Shown one piece after another: positions 26,202-35,396 of a DNA stretch of 64,000 nucleotides. Positions within the stretch are counted from its first letter, which is position 1. Each line of letters opens with the position of its first letter. The DNA is from Alteromonas sp. 5E99-2 (GTDB lineage Bacteria > Pseudomonadota > Gammaproteobacteria > Enterobacterales > Alteromonadaceae), in assembly GCF_017368475.1 (NCBI RefSeq), contig NZ_JAFNJE010000001.1, positions 372,001-436,000 of the forward strand, read 5' to 3'. A model generated the notes under the pieces. That model was not told the DNA's origin. It searched no databases and saw only the letters and a list, made by a program, of their open reading frames with translations. The translations under genes were made by a program, and so were the position numbers.

Positions 26202-28691
26202 TTAATGCGCCACAATTGCCCGCTCCCCAGAAGGGATATCAATGACGTAAATAGCGTCGTGCGTTATATCTGTCGTGAACAATCTATTATTTTTAACGTC
26301 TAATACCGGACTAAATAAATCGTTGAATGGTACATTTACAGAGGTATCAGATAAAACACTGCGGTTGCCTGTAGTTAAGTCTACAGCAATCACTTGATTT
26401 AACCCCTCATCAGTGACCAAAACACGATTATTAGCTTCATCGTATACAACACCTTCAGGTTCAATGAAATCTAGACCTGAACCTACGCTATTATTTGACA
26501 CAATGATCGCTGAGCCCGTATCAATATCAACTGACAAAACGGTTCTTGTTATCGCAGATACCGCTATGATTCGGTTGTTCTTAATATCAAGCGCAAAATT
26601 TAATATAAAAGAATAAGTACGGTTGTTTATGTCATCTCGTACGTCCTTTGCTAACACTGTAAATTCTTTACTATCCACGTCTATTGCAACAAATGCATTA
26701 TTTATGTAATCAGCATAAATGATGCGGTTACTACTATGATCATAAGTGAAATCGCCAATTGCACTTCGACCATAAAGTGTATTCACATCCAGGATATCGG
26801 TACGATTTCCCGTATTTAGATCGATAGCGATCAGAGTTTTAGTCCTAGTAAAATATGCTTCTCCGTTAAACACTGGCTCTTCCAACAAAAAGACTTTGTT
26901 GTTCTGTTCATCAAGACCAATTCGGGTAAAATGATGCGTGACTCCATTACTAGCTCGAGTATTAGCTACAATATCAATAGCACCTGCATTTTCTGTAGCA
27001 CTTACATCTACGCTATACAGAGTTGTTGAATCAGAAACCAATATTCGTTGTTCAGCTGTATTTAATTCTATATCTATTGGATCAGCGAAGGTTGACGACT
27101 CTGTTACTGGTAATAAAGTTCGTTTTCCAGTAGCCAATTCAGTATATATAATACTTTCAACTCCCCCATCTAAAATCCAAGCATTTTCCCCGGTATTATC
27201 TAAAATAATATTTCTTAACAACAACAGATTAATACCCTCACCTGCAGATGGTCCAGATACTAATGTTCGCTCTAAAGTAGCTAAATCAACCGAAAAAACA
27301 CTGTCTTCGCCCATTGATTCCCCTAGTACGAATAACTGGTTTTTTTCTGCATTAAAAGCAAGCGTGCCTGGGTTTTCTATTGTTATACCAGCCCCTGTTG
27401 TTACGTCAGCAATAAGGGTTCTATTTCCCGTATCTAAATTAATCCTATATATTTTTCCTTCCGACGTACTTGATAGATAACCAATGTTATTGTCGATATC
27501 TAAAACAGCATCAGTCCAATCTAAAACACTATCTCCAAAAAACGCACTTCTATCGGAAACTATTTCCCTATCACCCGAATCAATATCAATTTTGATTAAC
27601 GCATCTAAAGTGCTGTCCATCACATAGAGAAGATTTTCTGTGTTATCAAATGTAATACTCGAAGGGGATGAAAGTGGGAATCCAAAACCAGTAGTATCGT
27701 CAGAAATAACGACTCTGTCGCCCGTTGACAAATTTATCGATACAATTGCGTCTAAATTAATATCAGATACGAATACACGGTTATTATTGCTATCCCAAGC
27801 TATAGCTTGAGGCATCTCTAATATTGGCCCAGTACCACGTATTGCATTGGAAACAATGTGAATTTCATTCGTCGTTAAATCTAACTCAAAAATAGTTCTA
27901 TATGCTCTATCAACCAGTATTAAACTATTATCTTCACTATTAAAAAAACCGTCAGTCAGATTTTCAAAATCGATAGGTAATGCTTCGCTTTGTAGTTGAT
28001 AATTGACGGACTGAGTTGTCACCCCTTTTTGAACAACACCTACCTCAATTGTTGAGTCTACCTCTGTGAGATTCGCTGTTGCTGACCATAAAGTATTTGA
28101 TTCATCTAACACAGCGGTTAAACCATTTACTTGCACTGCGTCAACATCATCAGAAGACACATCTCCATCTTCCAAATCAACCAAGGTACCTCTAATCGTT
28201 GTTTGAGGGCTTCCGCCTAAATTGGCATTGGGTGTGGGGTAAGTCATAGACAATTGAAGATTTGACTCATCGGTCACATTCACATCTAAAAGTTTAGATG
28301 ACGAATCACCATGACTATCGGTATACACCACTTCTACTTGGTAAATGTTATTACTGCCTGCATCAATAGGCGCTTCAAAATCTGGTGCTGTTTTAAAAAG
28401 AAGCTCGCTGCTATCAGTGTCTAACAAAAACAGTGCACTATCTCCTTGCTCCCCTAAAGCAAACGTAATGGGGTCTTGTTCTGGATCAGACGCGTTACCC
28501 AATAACTCAATATTGGTTTCCACAGTGTTTTCAAGCACGCTATATTCGTCTAACAAAGAAATAACGGGAGCAAGATTAACGGAAACAACAACCGGTGAAT
28601 CATTTGATTCTTCGTCATTTCCGCCGCCTCCACACCCATAAAGCAGGACCAAGCTGATAAAAAGAAAAAAGGTTTTATTTGAATATTTCAT
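26202..28691 (-). CDS. large lipoprotein with cadherin-like segment and NHL-type propeller repeats
   Basis: An 829-residue lipoprotein. The ATG at 28691 follows AAGAGAA and gives a proper signal peptide with lipobox LLYGCGGGG; a frame open to 28763 adds an implausible 24 residues. Residues about 45-140 look cadherin-like (NASDPEQDPITFALG, then a strand set). From about 240 the sequence is a series of roughly 45-50 residue repeats carrying TGNRT/TGDR and NNRVFVSD-like motifs, typical of NHL/SMP-30-type beta-propellers, about 11 blades or two propellers. It would be surface or periplasmic and bind a ligand or protein. The physiological role is unknown. It stands alone, transcribed away from the TonB receptor. 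Confidence 0.82.
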   Translation of the reverse strand: MKYSNKTFFLFISLVLLYGCGGGGNDEESNDSPVVVSVNLAPVISLLDEYSVLENTVETNIELLGNASDPEQDPITFALGEQGDSALFLLDTDSSELLFKTAPDFEAPIDAGSNNIYQVEVVYTDSHGDSSSKLLDVNVTDESNLQLSMTYPTPNANLGGSPQTTIRGTLVDLEDGDVSSDDVDAVQVNGLTAVLDESNTLWSATANLTEVDSTIEVGVVQKGVTTQSVNYQLQSEALPIDFENLTDGFFNSEDNSLILVDRAYRTIFELDLTTNEIHIVSNAIRGTGPILEMPQAIAWDSNNNRVFVSDINLDAIVSINLSTGDRVVISDDTTGFGFPLSSPSSITFDNTENLLYVMDSTLDALIKIDIDSGDREIVSDRSAFFGDSVLDWTDAVLDIDNNIGYLSSTSEGKIYRINLDTGNRTLIADVTTGAGITIENPGTLAFNAEKNQLFVLGESMGEDSVFSVDLATLERTLVSGPSAGEGINLLLLRNIILDNTGENAWILDGGVESIIYTELATGKRTLLPVTESSTFADPIDIELNTAEQRILVSDSTTLYSVDVSATENAGAIDIVANTRASNGVTHHFTRIGLDEQNNKVFLLEEPVFNGEAYFTRTKTLIAIDLNTGNRTDILDVNTLYGRSAIGDFTYDHSSNRIIYADYINNAFVAIDVDSKEFTVLAKDVRDDINNRTYSFILNFALDIKNNRIIAVSAITRTVLSVDIDTGSAIIVSNNSVGSGLDFIEPEGVVYDEANNRVLVTDEGLNQVIAVDLTTGNRSVLSDTSVNVPFNDLFSPVLDVKNNRLFTTDITHDAIYVIDIPSGERAIVAH

Positions 28692-28874
28692 CCATGTTCT
28701 CTTATTTTTAAAGGTAAATAAATTGAGGAAAGAAAAGCTGAAAAACAATAGAGGGTATTTCAACGTCCTTGGTCAAAATGTCTTAACATTGTAATAGTGA
28801 ATTTGACTTCACTTTGAGGCCAGTGAGTCTACTATTTATTAGCCTTTCTCACAAACCCCCCACCTTTAAAAAGT

Positions 28875-28903
28875 AAAACGCCCCACAAATGTGAGGCGTT
28901 TTG
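28875..28903. terminator. rho-independent terminator after the zinc-type receptor gene
   Basis: AAAACGCC at 28875-28882 pairs with GGCGTTTT at 28895-28902, with CACA/TGTG closing inside. On the minus strand it follows the receptor stop codon by 27 bp. The flanking A and T tracts make it active in either direction. Confidence 0.85.
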
Positions 28904-28929
28904 TCTTATAACCGAGTTTCTAAATTAAC

Positions 28930-31266
28930 TTAGAAATGAGCGCGTACACCCAAGGTAAAACTGCGACCAGGAAGTGGCGCATCATCAACCAAGAATGAAC
29001 TGTGTACTCGTGCTTCTTCGTCAGTAAGGTTAGTACCTCTGGCAAAGAAAACCCAATCAATTTGCTCTGTAGCTAACGTATAGTTAACACCTAGTTCTAA
29101 AAGCGTGTACCCATCAGTTTCAGTTTCAAAATCAGCAACTTGATCTTGATCATCATACCAAGTTACGCCAAGGTCACCTTTCCAACCGTTGTAATCAAAT
29201 GCAACTTCACCACCAATACGCAATGGCGGGATACGCGGCAAATCGCCACTATCAACCTCTGCACGGATGAAATCACTAAATGCAGATACATCCCACACTT
29301 TATTTACTTGATAATGTACTTCAGCTTCAAAACCGTATAAATCGGCATCTTCTTGACGGAAGTTTAACAGCGGTAGTTCGCCGCCTTCTAGCGCAAACCC
29401 TGTATCCACTTGATAAATGTAATCGTCAATTTGATTGTAGAAAGCAGAAATAGTGAAACCCCAATCTCCCGAGAACTTACGCAAGCTAACATCGATATTG
29501 GTTGAGACCTCTTCTTCAATGCCAGCGTCGCTGAAGATAATACCGCCTTCTTCATTCACACTATAAAATAAACCCAAATCGAAAGTTCGGGTACTAACGT
29601 GCTCACCTGCTGAGTACAACTCTTGTTGTGTTGGTGCACGCTCTGAACGAGCAATATTGACTGCAAACGAATAACCGTCAGTGTACTGCCAGTTGTAACC
29701 CGCAGATAGCGACAAACTAGTGAAATCTAAATCATCAAAAAGGACTGTAGTAACGTCTGTAGCTTGATTAGCAATTTCTACATCAAATGGGTCTGCAGAA
29801 AGGTCATTGGTTTCAACCCTTGCACCTAACTCCACAATTAAGTTATCGAAACGTTTTTGTTGCACAACAAACAATGCCAACATGTCGGTTTCACTTGGCG
29901 GAGTGAATGCTTCTTCACCCAAGGCTTCAAATTCAACGCCTGCGTAATGAAAACCAAACACGCCATGCCATCCCGCTATACTTTCATTAGCGGCTGTTAA
30001 TCGTAGCTCAGTGGTTTCATTGGCAAACAAGGTCCCAATTTCGTCACCTTCTAGTTCAACATGCTCGTAATCCGTGTAACCTGCAGCCAATTTAATGCTA
30101 TTAACGCCTTTAAATGGGCTTAACAACTCACCGGCAATTTGATAACGAGTGTTATCTACGTCTAACGTTACGGTTTCTTCCTCTTCACCTTCATGCTCGT
30201 CTTCGTCGTGTTCATCTTCGTCATGTTCGTCTTCTTCCTCTTCATGCCCATGACCACCGGGAATACCATATAAGTTATCTAGCTGTTGAACCGAAAAGCC
30301 TAAGTAGCCTTTTTCACCAACATAAGACAAGCCTAAGGTTACACTTTGGTTGTCAATTGAGCTATTTTCCAGTGTTCCCGGCTCTTCTCCTTCATCGGGT
30401 TCACGCTCTGCAAATCCTGGAATCTCAATATCATTGGTTTGACGATCAAACGCATCCAAGTGAAATGCCCATTGACCTACACTCGTATTTAAATCAACTT
30501 TAGCGAATTTTTCATCAGAGGCAGTCTCATGACGAAGCTCCGCTTGCCCTTCAAGCCCTGTCGGAAGCTGAGACAGTATACGGTTATCAACTACGTTAAT
30601 AACACCACCAATTGCACCACTACCGTATTGCAAAGTTGCTGGACCGCGAAGTACTTCAATTTGAGTCGCTGTAGAAGCATCGGTACCAACATTGTGATCA
30701 ACACCAACAACCGATGCATCTGAAACATCTAAGCTATTTTGCGTAATTTTAACTCTAGGACCATCGTTACCACGAATAATGGGGCGTGCCGACACTGGAC
30801 CAAAATAACTACTGTTAATACCAGGTAATGATTTTAGTGTTTCACCTAGTGTGGGCGCTTGACTATCTCTAAGGGCTTCACCGGCCAACACACTAACAGG
30901 CATAACAGAATCAAGCACTGAGTTGTGTAACGCATTTGCTGTTATAACAATATTTTCGATTGAAGATGGAGTTAATGCAAAATCAGCAGTAATCGCGCCT
31001 GATGCATTTTCAATTTCTCTGTCGCCGTGCACATATGACGGAGAGTAAATATGTAGATGAACGTGACCATCGCTAACTTGATCGAAACTGTAACGCCCTT
31101 TTTCGTCAGTAGTTGACTTTGCACTACTACCTAAAACCGATACAACCGCACCTTCAATAGGCTGGCCCGCAGTATCTTTTATTACACCGGATACACTTGC
31201 TGCTAGAGCACTGCTTGATAACAATGGCAGCATCATCAGTGCTGTAATCTTATTTAACTTGTTCAT
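28930..31266 (-). CDS. TonB-dependent receptor with His/Asp/Glu-rich loop, ZnuD-like
   Basis: A 778-residue outer-membrane receptor. The ATG at 31266 gives the signal peptide MNKLNKITALMMLPLLSSSA; an open frame runs to 31341 but would cover one Zur-type site. An N-terminal carboxypeptidase-regulatory-like domain (about 25-100, SGVIKDTAGQPIEGAVVSVL) precedes the plug (about 110-225, SLPGINSSYFGP, VLRGPATLQYGSGAIGG) and the barrel, which ends in LGVRAHF. A barrel loop near 340-375 is extremely rich in His, Glu and Asp (GHGHEEEEDEHDEDEHDEDE). Such loops bind zinc in ZnuD of Neisseria. Two identical Zur-type palindromes lie 51-96 bp upstream. Zinc uptake across the outer membrane is the best call. 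Confidence 0.9.
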   Translation of the reverse strand: MNKLNKITALMMLPLLSSSALAASVSGVIKDTAGQPIEGAVVSVLGSSAKSTTDEKGRYSFDQVSDGHVHLHIYSPSYVHGDREIENASGAITADFALTPSSIENIVITANALHNSVLDSVMPVSVLAGEALRDSQAPTLGETLKSLPGINSSYFGPVSARPIIRGNDGPRVKITQNSLDVSDASVVGVDHNVGTDASTATQIEVLRGPATLQYGSGAIGGVINVVDNRILSQLPTGLEGQAELRHETASDEKFAKVDLNTSVGQWAFHLDAFDRQTNDIEIPGFAEREPDEGEEPGTLENSSIDNQSVTLGLSYVGEKGYLGFSVQQLDNLYGIPGGHGHEEEEDEHDEDEHDEDEHEGEEEETVTLDVDNTRYQIAGELLSPFKGVNSIKLAAGYTDYEHVELEGDEIGTLFANETTELRLTAANESIAGWHGVFGFHYAGVEFEALGEEAFTPPSETDMLALFVVQQKRFDNLIVELGARVETNDLSADPFDVEIANQATDVTTVLFDDLDFTSLSLSAGYNWQYTDGYSFAVNIARSERAPTQQELYSAGEHVSTRTFDLGLFYSVNEEGGIIFSDAGIEEEVSTNIDVSLRKFSGDWGFTISAFYNQIDDYIYQVDTGFALEGGELPLLNFRQEDADLYGFEAEVHYQVNKVWDVSAFSDFIRAEVDSGDLPRIPPLRIGGEVAFDYNGWKGDLGVTWYDDQDQVADFETETDGYTLLELGVNYTLATEQIDWVFFARGTNLTDEEARVHSSFLVDDAPLPGRSFTLGVRAHF

Positions 31267-31316
31267 ATGTGGTCTTAATTCTAATGTTGAGAGAAATTTA
31301 TCACGTTGATGATGAT

Positions 31317-31328
31317 ATGTTATAACAT
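31317..31328 (-). promoter_or_regulatory. Zur-type palindrome, site 1
   Basis: ATGTTATAACAT, a perfect 12-bp palindrome that matches the core of the gammaproteobacterial Zur box (ATGTTATAnnATAACAT type). It starts 51 bp upstream of the receptor ATG at 31266. The flanks GAT and TTTTT are shared with site 2. Confidence 0.7.
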
Positions 31329-31350
31329 TTTTCAAAATCAACCAAGAGTG

Positions 31351-31362
31351 ATGTTATAACAT
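31351..31362 (-). promoter_or_regulatory. Zur-type palindrome, site 2
   Basis: A second copy of ATGTTATAACAT, 34 bp centre to centre from site 1, both followed on the plus strand by TTTTT. Tandem operators are common at strongly repressed Zur promoters. It is 85 bp upstream of the receptor start and 71 bp from the permease stop. Confidence 0.7.
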
Positions 31363-31432
31363 TTTTAAATTAAAACCCTATGAACAAGGTAGCTTTGCTA
31401 AAAACCAAGGTGAATCGTATCAATTTTAGTCA

Positions 31433-32665
31433 CTACGTTGATAACTGGCTGTGTAACGCTTTACGGTATGCTTCTATTGCGGGAAAAATCGCAGAAAAAA
31501 TGGCCGATAACAAAACTAAAAGCAGTAAAATTAACTGTTCTTGCGACATTAGGTTCGTAGACAAAAACAAACCATACGTCTGACTTAACCAATCAGATAA
31601 CACTACTAGCGCTCCACTCACAAGTACACATGCACTGACGCTCGCGAGAAGCACAATAAACACGGCTTCACTCAGAATTAGCAACAAGACAAAACGCGGA
31701 GACGCACCCAATATACGCATAACGGCTATTTCTACAGACCGTTCATTCATACTAGCCAATAACATTGTGGTTAATCCAAATAGAGACGCCAGTAATACAA
31801 GAGCACTAATAAACTGAAGTAGCTTTTCCATACTCGCCATCAATTGCCAAAGCTGGTTTAACGCAACACCGGGCAGAACGGCCATTAATCTGTCGTTTTT
31901 GTACTGATTTACTTGTCGCTGTAAAGTGAACGTTGCTAATTTGCTCTTTAGCCCTACTAACACAGCGGTTATATTCGCAGGCTCAAGTTCGTTGTAATTT
32001 TCGCTCGCAATAATTCCGTCTAATGCTCGAGGCGCTATATGTATAGCTTCAATGGCCTGTAAACTCACATGCAATGTTCTATCTACCGGTGTACCTGTAG
32101 GTTTAAGGATCCCAGTCACATGAAACGGAGAGTGGTCATGTTTGTGAAAACTGGTATTGCCTATTCCATGAGAAACAACAATGTCATCGCCTAACCGATA
32201 ACCTAAGCTCTCTGCAACTTCGGCCCCCAGAACAACATCAAACAAGGTACTGAACTTATTCCCTTTAGCAAATGCAATATTTTGTTTATTGCCATATTTA
32301 AAATGGTCAAAATAATCGTTTGTTGTACCTAAAACCCGAAAACCTTTATGTGAATCACCTAAAGACAAGGGAATAGTCCATGCCACTGAACGGTGTTTTT
32401 GCAGCATGAGTAAGCTGTCATATTGAATGTTGTTGGTTGGGCTTCCCATCCTAAAAACAGAGTAAAGTAACAAATTCAATTCACCAGTGGGTGCCCCCAC
32501 AATGAGGTCTGTGCCTGAAATGGTACGGTTAAAACTTTCTTTTATTTGCGACCGTAAGTGTTCTACCGAAACCAGTAAACTAATACTCACCAACAAGGAT
32601 AAAAAGGTCAGTAAAACGGTTTTTTTACGACTAACAACACTTTTCCATACCAATTTTTTTAACAT
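31433..32665 (-). CDS. FtsX-like ABC transporter permease
   Basis: A 410-residue permease of the MacB/LolE-type FtsX fold: one N-terminal membrane helix (about 17-35), a large periplasmic domain (about 40-280, starting SGTDLIVGAPTGELNLL), then three C-terminal helices (about 283-305, 325-352 and 370-395). The periplasmic domain carries HKHDHSP, a His-rich metal-binding-like patch. A related permease-ATPase pair sits in zinc-regulated loci of Vibrio (Zrg type), so a role in zinc handling is plausible. Its ATPase is probably the gene at 33399-34076, separated from it by an oppositely oriented gene. The upstream region lacks a Zur-type palindrome. Confidence 0.85.
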   Translation of the reverse strand: MLKKLVWKSVVSRKKTVLLTFLSLLVSISLLVSVEHLRSQIKESFNRTISGTDLIVGAPTGELNLLLYSVFRMGSPTNNIQYDSLLMLQKHRSVAWTIPLSLGDSHKGFRVLGTTNDYFDHFKYGNKQNIAFAKGNKFSTLFDVVLGAEVAESLGYRLGDDIVVSHGIGNTSFHKHDHSPFHVTGILKPTGTPVDRTLHVSLQAIEAIHIAPRALDGIIASENYNELEPANITAVLVGLKSKLATFTLQRQVNQYKNDRLMAVLPGVALNQLWQLMASMEKLLQFISALVLLASLFGLTTMLLASMNERSVEIAVMRILGASPRFVLLLILSEAVFIVLLASVSACVLVSGALVVLSDWLSQTYGLFLSTNLMSQEQLILLLLVLLSAIFSAIFPAIEAYRKALHSQLST

Positions 32666-32908
32666 AACCTCTCTCTAACACACTGTTCTGCTTATGGTAT
32701 TTAAAAGTTCAGAAGCATGAATTCAAATGACAAAACCAAACTATACGGATTGTATAACTAAGTTTCAAAGGCTACTCACTATATCTGTATTGTATGAATA
32801 AAGTCATTAATCTCTCTTTTTTGAACTAAAAGTTCTACTTTCTCTGTCTTTAAACTCAAGAGGTTTAATGCACAGGGCATAACCTCAATAACGTAGAGAT
32901 ACCTATTC

Positions 32909-33343
32909 ATGTTTAAATCAGTCTTAGTTGTATTAAGCCTTGCACTATTTTCATCAAACGTATTCGCCGACAAAGCTTCTGACAAAGTAGCCATAGAAGC
33001 CGCCGTTAATGATTACTTTCAAGGCCAAGGTGAAGCCAGTAAAGAACGCTTGTTCCGCGCATTTGCTGCGGAAAATGCCACTATGGTTGGGGTTGTAAAA
33101 GATGAGCAAGGCAAAGACGTTATAAAATCGTGGAAAGACATGACCACTGTTCTAAACCATTGGTCTTCAAATGAAAACCCAGCCGGTGGCAACCTTGACG
33201 GTGAGATCATCAGCCTAAATGTTGTAGATGACCGCTTAGCTGTGGTGCTATTTCGCTCAACAACTCGTTTTTACGACGCCTTAACACTGGCAAAAGTCAA
33301 TGATGAATGGAAAATCATAGGTAAATCTTACATTCTCCAATAG
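32909..33343 (+). CDS. exported NTF2-like / lumazine-binding-like protein
   Basis: A 144-residue protein with a signal peptide (about 1-20, SSNVFADKA). The mature part has the NTF2/SnoaL-like pattern: a helix with AIEAAVNDYFQGQGEASKE, then FAAENATMVGV, KSWKDMTTVLNHW and a set of strands (DRLAVVLFRSTTRFYD). It matches the putative lumazine-binding family, for which activity is unknown. It lies on the plus strand between the two minus-strand ABC transporter genes. A direct role with the transporter is unproven. Confidence 0.82.
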   Translation: MFKSVLVVLSLALFSSNVFADKASDKVAIEAAVNDYFQGQGEASKERLFRAFAAENATMVGVVKDEQGKDVIKSWKDMTTVLNHWSSNENPAGGNLDGEIISLNVVDDRLAVVLFRSTTRFYDALTLAKVNDEWKIIGKSYILQ

Positions 33344-33364
33344 CGCTGCTATCACCACATTGGC

Positions 33365-33390
33365 GTCAGCGGTAAACCTTTATCGCTGAC
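33365..33390. terminator. hairpin terminator between the NTF2-like and ATPase genes
   Basis: GTCAGCG at 33365-33371 pairs with CGCTGAC at 33384-33390; TAAA/TTTA inside extends the stem to about 12 pairs with a very small loop. AATAAAAAT follows on the plus strand, so the T-run is on the minus strand only in part. It lies 22 bp after the NTF2-like stop and 8 bp after the ATPase stop, acting between convergent genes. Confidence 0.55.
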
Positions 33391-33398
33391 AATAAAAA

Positions 33399-34076
33399 TC
33401 ACCCATCAACTGAAGACCAAGTCGCTATATTTGACAAGGTTTCATGACGTTCAAAATAGCTTCCCAAACTATCGTCATGGCTTACAAAAATTAAACTCGA
33501 TTGATTCACTTTACACAAATCCAACAGTAATCCCATAAAGCCATTTGCGGCTTGTGAATCTAGTGCTGAAGTAGGCTCATCGACCAGTAAAACCTTAGGT
33601 GTGTTTACACAGGCACGCATTATTGCAACTCGTTGCTTTTGCCCAATGCTCAATGTGGATATTGCCTGAGTTAACACCGATTCATCTAATTTCAATGCCT
33701 CTAACATGGGCTTCACATGACCCTCTATATCTAATTCAGAGTTAGCGAAATGGGTTGCTAACTGTAAGTTTTCTAAGGTATTCAAATAGGGAACAAGATT
33801 AAATTGTTGAAAAACAACACCCAAGTTTTGTGCTCTAAACTTATCTCTTTGCTTTTGAGATAAACGACTTAACTCTGTTCCATTAATGCACACCTCCCCA
33901 CTATTAGGTTTTAATATTCCAGATAAAAGCCCCAAAAGCGTGGATTTCCCAGAACCAGAAGGTCCTTGTAAAAAAACATGTTCGCCGTGATTTAATGTCC
34001 AATCATTGCATTCAAACACAGCATTGGAATTTGGATAAGAAAAGATTACTGAAGAAAGTTGTACTGCACTAGTCAT
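33399..34076 (-). CDS. ABC transporter ATP-binding protein, LolD/MacB type
   Basis: A 225-residue ATPase with Walker A GPSGSGKST (about 36-44), Q-loop VVFQQFNLVPYL, signature LSIGQKQRVAIMRA (LSxGQ form) and Walker B VLLVDEPTSALD, then the H-loop FVSHD. The LVPYLNTLENL segment places it in the LolD/MacB/FtsE class, which works with FtsX-type permeases. The cognate permease is probably at 31433-32665. The neighbour order (receptor, permease, ATPase) suggests a zinc or metal-linked export or trafficking complex. Confidence 0.9.
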   Translation of the reverse strand: MTSAVQLSSVIFSYPNSNAVFECNDWTLNHGEHVFLQGPSGSGKSTLLGLLSGILKPNSGEVCINGTELSRLSQKQRDKFRAQNLGVVFQQFNLVPYLNTLENLQLATHFANSELDIEGHVKPMLEALKLDESVLTQAISTLSIGQKQRVAIMRACVNTPKVLLVDEPTSALDSQAANGFMGLLLDLCKVNQSSLIFVSHDDSLGSYFERHETLSNIATWSSVDG

Positions 34077-34220
34077 GGTTATTCTATTTATAGAGACACC
34101 TTTTTAGTTTTACCACCTTAATCACTGTGTTGTCATTACCAATATTGGCTTGCGCATTTAAAAAAGTCGCTATACATTGCAGCTCCTAAAATACAACAAC
34201 ACGACATTATAGGTAGTTTT

Positions 34221-35396
34221 TTGAAATTTTCAGATAGAGCCAATGCCATCTCTTCTTTTTTAGCTATGGAGTATGGCGAGAAAGCCACTGCATTAGAACA
34301 AGCAGGTCACCATGTTGTGCGCTTAAATTTAGGTGAACCCGATTTTGGCGCTCCTAAAGAGGTCTCTGAGGCTATGCTCACTGCGGTTTCCAAAGGAGAG
34401 CTGCCTTACACTTCAGCACTCGGCTTACCCGCGTTAAGGCAAGCTGTAGCAAATTTCTACTTCAGTCAACATGGGGTAGAAATCGACGCCAACCGAGTGA
34501 TTATTACTTCAGGTGCATCTGCGGCCTTGTTACTTATCAGCGCAGCATTGATAAACCCCGGAGACAATGTCATTTTAGGTGACCCATCATACCCGTGTAA
34601 TCGTCGCTTTATTACTAGCTTCGGTGGTGATGTCTCTTTAGTGCCTACGCCAGCAAACCAACATTTTCAGCTGACTGCACAAAATGTTGCAAACAATTGG
34701 CGCGATACCACCAAAGGCCTGTTAATAGCATCTCCTGCTAACCCAACAGGCACCTGTATCAGCGAAACGGAAATGTCTGCGATTTCTGCATTTTGCGAAG
34801 AGAAAAACGCGTGGCGTATTGTTGATGAGATCTATTTAAATTTAGCCTTGTCTGAGCAATCTAACGTCAATACCGTATTAGCCTCTGACGACAAGGCTAT
34901 TGTCATTAATAGTTTTTCTAAATACTTCGGTATGACAGGTTGGCGATTAGGTTGGTGTGTCGTGCCATCAGAGATGGTAGCTCCTATGGAAAAACTAGCG
35001 CAGAATCTTTATATTTGCCCATCAACACCTGCTCAATACGCAGCGTTAGCTTGTTTTACTCCCAATTCGTTAGCGGAATGCGAAGCTCGACGAGCAACAC
35101 TAATCAACAGAAAAAATTACGTATTAGATGCCCTTAACCGTATTAATTTACCCGTAGAAGTACATCCAGATGGCGCTTTTTATGTGTATATCAACATAGC
35201 AAAAACAGGACTAACCGCCATCGAATTTTGCGACGCCCTGTTGGCCAAACATTATGTCGCGATGACACCAGGAAACGATTTTGGTGAGCACCGCGCTGAC
35301 GAATATGTTCGACTTTCCTTTGCCACCGATGATCAAAAACTAAAAGAAGGTCTAAAACGCATTGGAGAATTTGTTAAGAGCATTTATCAGGGCTAA
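34221..35396 (+). CDS. pyridoxal phosphate-dependent aminotransferase (class I/II)
   Basis: A 391-residue fold-type I aminotransferase. The substrate loop LNLGEPDFGAP, ASPANPTG and the PLP lysine in NSFSKYFGMTGWRLGW are present, with SGASAALLLISAAL at the cofactor phosphate site. The family makes or degrades amino acids by transamination; the exact substrate is unknown. The reading frame has no ATG near its start: the TTG at 34221 opens MKFSDRANAISSFLA, with TAGGTAG as a weak ribosome site 5 bases before it. The 3' end overlaps the convergent thioesterase by 23 bp. Confidence 0.9.
   Translation: MKFSDRANAISSFLAMEYGEKATALEQAGHHVVRLNLGEPDFGAPKEVSEAMLTAVSKGELPYTSALGLPALRQAVANFYFSQHGVEIDANRVIITSGASAALLLISAALINPGDNVILGDPSYPCNRRFITSFGGDVSLVPTPANQHFQLTAQNVANNWRDTTKGLLIASPANPTGTCISETEMSAISAFCEEKNAWRIVDEIYLNLALSEQSNVNTVLASDDKAIVINSFSKYFGMTGWRLGWCVVPSEMVAPMEKLAQNLYICPSTPAQYAALACFTPNSLAECEARRATLINRKNYVLDALNRINLPVEVHPDGAFYVYINIAKTGLTAIEFCDALLAKHYVAMTPGNDFGEHRADEYVRLSFATDDQKLKEGLKRIGEFVKSIYQG

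Noticed and set aside
26938-27480. 180-codon plus-strand open frame inside the propeller lipoprotein region
   Set aside because: It lies wholly opposite the repeat-rich lipoprotein gene, has low-complexity composition and no recognisable domain; it is a shadow of that gene.
30114-30503. 129-codon plus-strand frame opposite the receptor, with many His, Leu and Arg
   Set aside because: It is the complement of the GAA/CAT-rich codons encoding the acidic, His-rich loop and has no family features.
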